Below are positions 62,769 through 64,000 of a DNA stretch of 64,000 bases, piece after piece (positions within the stretch are counted from its first letter, which is position 1; the number at the start of each line of letters is the position of its first letter). The stretch is from Spisula solida. Its lineage: Eukaryota; Mollusca; Bivalvia; Venerida; Mactridae. The notes below the pieces were generated by a model. The model ran no database searches, was not told where the DNA came from, and was given only the letters and a program-made list of their open reading frames with translations. The position numbers were made by a program, and so were the translations under genes. Location of the stretch: contig OX365946.1 of NCBI GenBank assembly GCA_947247005.1, forward strand, positions 49,440,734-49,504,733. The letters run 5' to 3'.

Positions 62769-62984
62769 CAAAATAAATTCCACATAAATTAATATAAGAT
62801 TGTTTAGGTCAAAAATGACCCACGAACAAACTACATTCTTGACATGTCAGAAGGAACTGAAACTGTTACAAAGTGTTTTATCATATCTAATGCAAGTAAT
62901 TAATTTTAGTTGGATTGTGAAAACAATAAATACAAATAACATGACCATTGACTATTTGATCCTAATGGTATTCATTGGCACGAT

Positions 62985-63246
62985 GGTAAAGGATGTTGTA
63001 AGTGTGGTAAAAATGGTTTAAGTGTGGTATAAGACGTTGTAAGTGTGGTGAGATGGTTTAAGTATGGTATAAGATGTTGTAAGTGTGGTAAGATGGTTTA
63101 GGTATGGTATAAGATGTTGTAAGTGTGGTGAGATGGTTTAAGTATGGTAGAAGATGTTGTAAGTGTGGTGAGATGGTTTACGTGTGGTATCCGATGCTGT
63201 AGGTGTGGTATCCGATGTATTAGGTGCGGTATAAGATGTTGTAAGT
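62985..63246. repeat. 40-bp minisatellite
   Basis: The unit AAGATGTTGTAAGTGTGGTA plus AGATGGTTTAAGTATGGTAT starts at about 63031, 63071, 63111 and 63151, with degraded units on both sides. Internally it is made of ten-base GTGTGGTA-like sub-units. Confidence 0.95.
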
Positions 63247-63549
63247 AGGACACTACGTTATGGAGAGCTAAGAACACTTAATGCTCAAAGACATATTCAC
63301 ACAAATACGATGTTTAATGAAAAACAAGGTAAGAAGTATTACTCACAACCTAAAATGAAATAATAGCATTGCAATTGATAGTAATGTTTCAAATTTATCA
63401 TTTTAAATATGAATAATCCAGTTGATGATGAGCAGAATTCACATGAAAAGTATGTTATCAAGGACAGTCATGAGACTACTGTGTATAACGATCGGAGAAC
63501 ATTTAGTGATACATTTTTGTTAACTATTTGTACCCTTGTTCATGTAATA

Positions 63550-63662
63550 ACATAAATAATTCACGGCAGTGAGGATGCCACTAATATTGTCAATTCTCAA
63601 CAATTGACAATCTCGGGTTGACAATATTAATGAAACCCTCACTGTCATGTGTTATTTATTTT
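63550..63662. mobile_element. 113-bp palindromic MITE-like element
   Basis: CAGTGAGG and CCTCACTG, TAATATTGTCAA and TTGACAATATTA, and the outer ATAAATAA and TTATTTAT pair around a short centre. The full arms are about 50 bp with several mismatches. The element folds into one long hairpin. No target duplication could be fixed. Confidence 0.8.
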
Positions 63663-64000
63663 ATACTACATCTATCTAACCAATTACTTGATTTTGTATG
63701 ATAGGATTCCTGCTGAAATATATTCTTAACCATTTTAAGAAATCATCTTCTAATGTTTAATACCAGCATTTACCAGCATGTATGTTTACAGTATGTGCAA
63801 CATGTGCTCCTGATATAGTAACAATTTGTACGTTGTTAGATAATTTACGCAATGATAACTAATAAAAGTAGATTCAAACAAACGAAATTATGCATATTTG
63901 GAGGTGGATGAACGTACAGTCAATGTTTCAGTCTCCAAGTGACTGATCTAGAAACACTTACAGACGGTGTCAGCACAGTGTACTTCAGTGAACAAAAAAT

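Larger units (their letters stand above)
59560..64000. repeat. second segmental duplication, copy 2
   Basis: Partner of 50290-53270, interrupted by the TA-flanked element at 60464-61490 and by the 62733-63662 repeats. It runs to the end of the window, so its right border is unknown. The cysteine-rich 68-codon frame at 59920-60126 has no open counterpart near 50640-50860. Confidence 0.75.

Noticed and set aside
1..64000. LTR retrotransposons, CRISPR arrays, operons, riboswitches, rRNA
   Set aside because: I looked for paired long terminal repeats with TG..CA ends, regularly spaced direct repeats with unique spacers, clustered genes and conserved RNA cores. None was found.

Overview
Organism. 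The window looks like non-coding nuclear DNA from an animal, most likely a mollusc and probably a bivalve. It is strongly AT-rich, has no long open reading frame (the longest stop-free run from an ATG is about 150 codons) and no operon-like packing. It is full of decayed transposons, tRNA-derived SINEs, minisatellites and the palindrome TACATGTA. The mollusc assignment is inference from repeat style and was not tested by a database search. I find no intact protein-coding gene, rRNA, functional tRNA or CRISPR array.

Layout. 1-2.2 kb: featureless AT-rich DNA, then a strong splice-acceptor-like tract at about 2.23 kb. 2.8-3.2 kb: a TTGAA-type minisatellite flanked by copies of one motif. 3.4-6.4 kb: nothing recognisable. 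6.45-39.8 kb: an old tandem segmental duplication in about 2.5 diverged copies (about 6450-15610, 15620-22830 and 22980-39780). The copies can be told apart by insertions present in only one or two of them. These insertions are two copies of a ~1 kb terminal-inverted-repeat element flanked by TTAA (13956-14945 and 24075-25036), a CpG-rich motif cluster (13199-13575), a 5'-truncated LINE on the minus strand with a YADD motif (26322-28165), a wrecked mariner-type transposase (28940-29475), and a 4.3 kb TTAA-flanked insert (30037-34354). That last insert carries a second mariner-like fragment and a small TA-flanked MITE. A recent 290-bp duplication links 38146-38434 with 40150-40436. 40.4-47.4 kb: mostly unrecognised, with a T-rich stretch, a 51-bp tandem pair, a possible relic transmembrane exon and a clear MITE (45391-45654). 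48.5-49.9 kb: a 34-bp minisatellite split by two insertions. 50.3-64 kb: a second, shorter segmental duplication (50.3-53.3 kb against 59.6-64 kb). It comes with two copies, in opposite orientation, of a 1.1 kb TA-flanked TIR element, a cluster of the motif GTAACGAACATTTC (55.8-58.0 kb), a tRNA-like SINE, an ATTCGA-rich motif field, a 40-bp minisatellite and a palindromic MITE.

How it fits together. There is no gene pathway to describe. The window records repeated local duplication followed by transposon insertion and decay. The most useful internal evidence is that paralogous copies serve as empty sites for one another. This lets several insertions be delimited, with their target-site choice (TTAA or TA), from this sequence alone. 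Boundaries of diverged duplications were judged by eye and carry an error of tens of bases.
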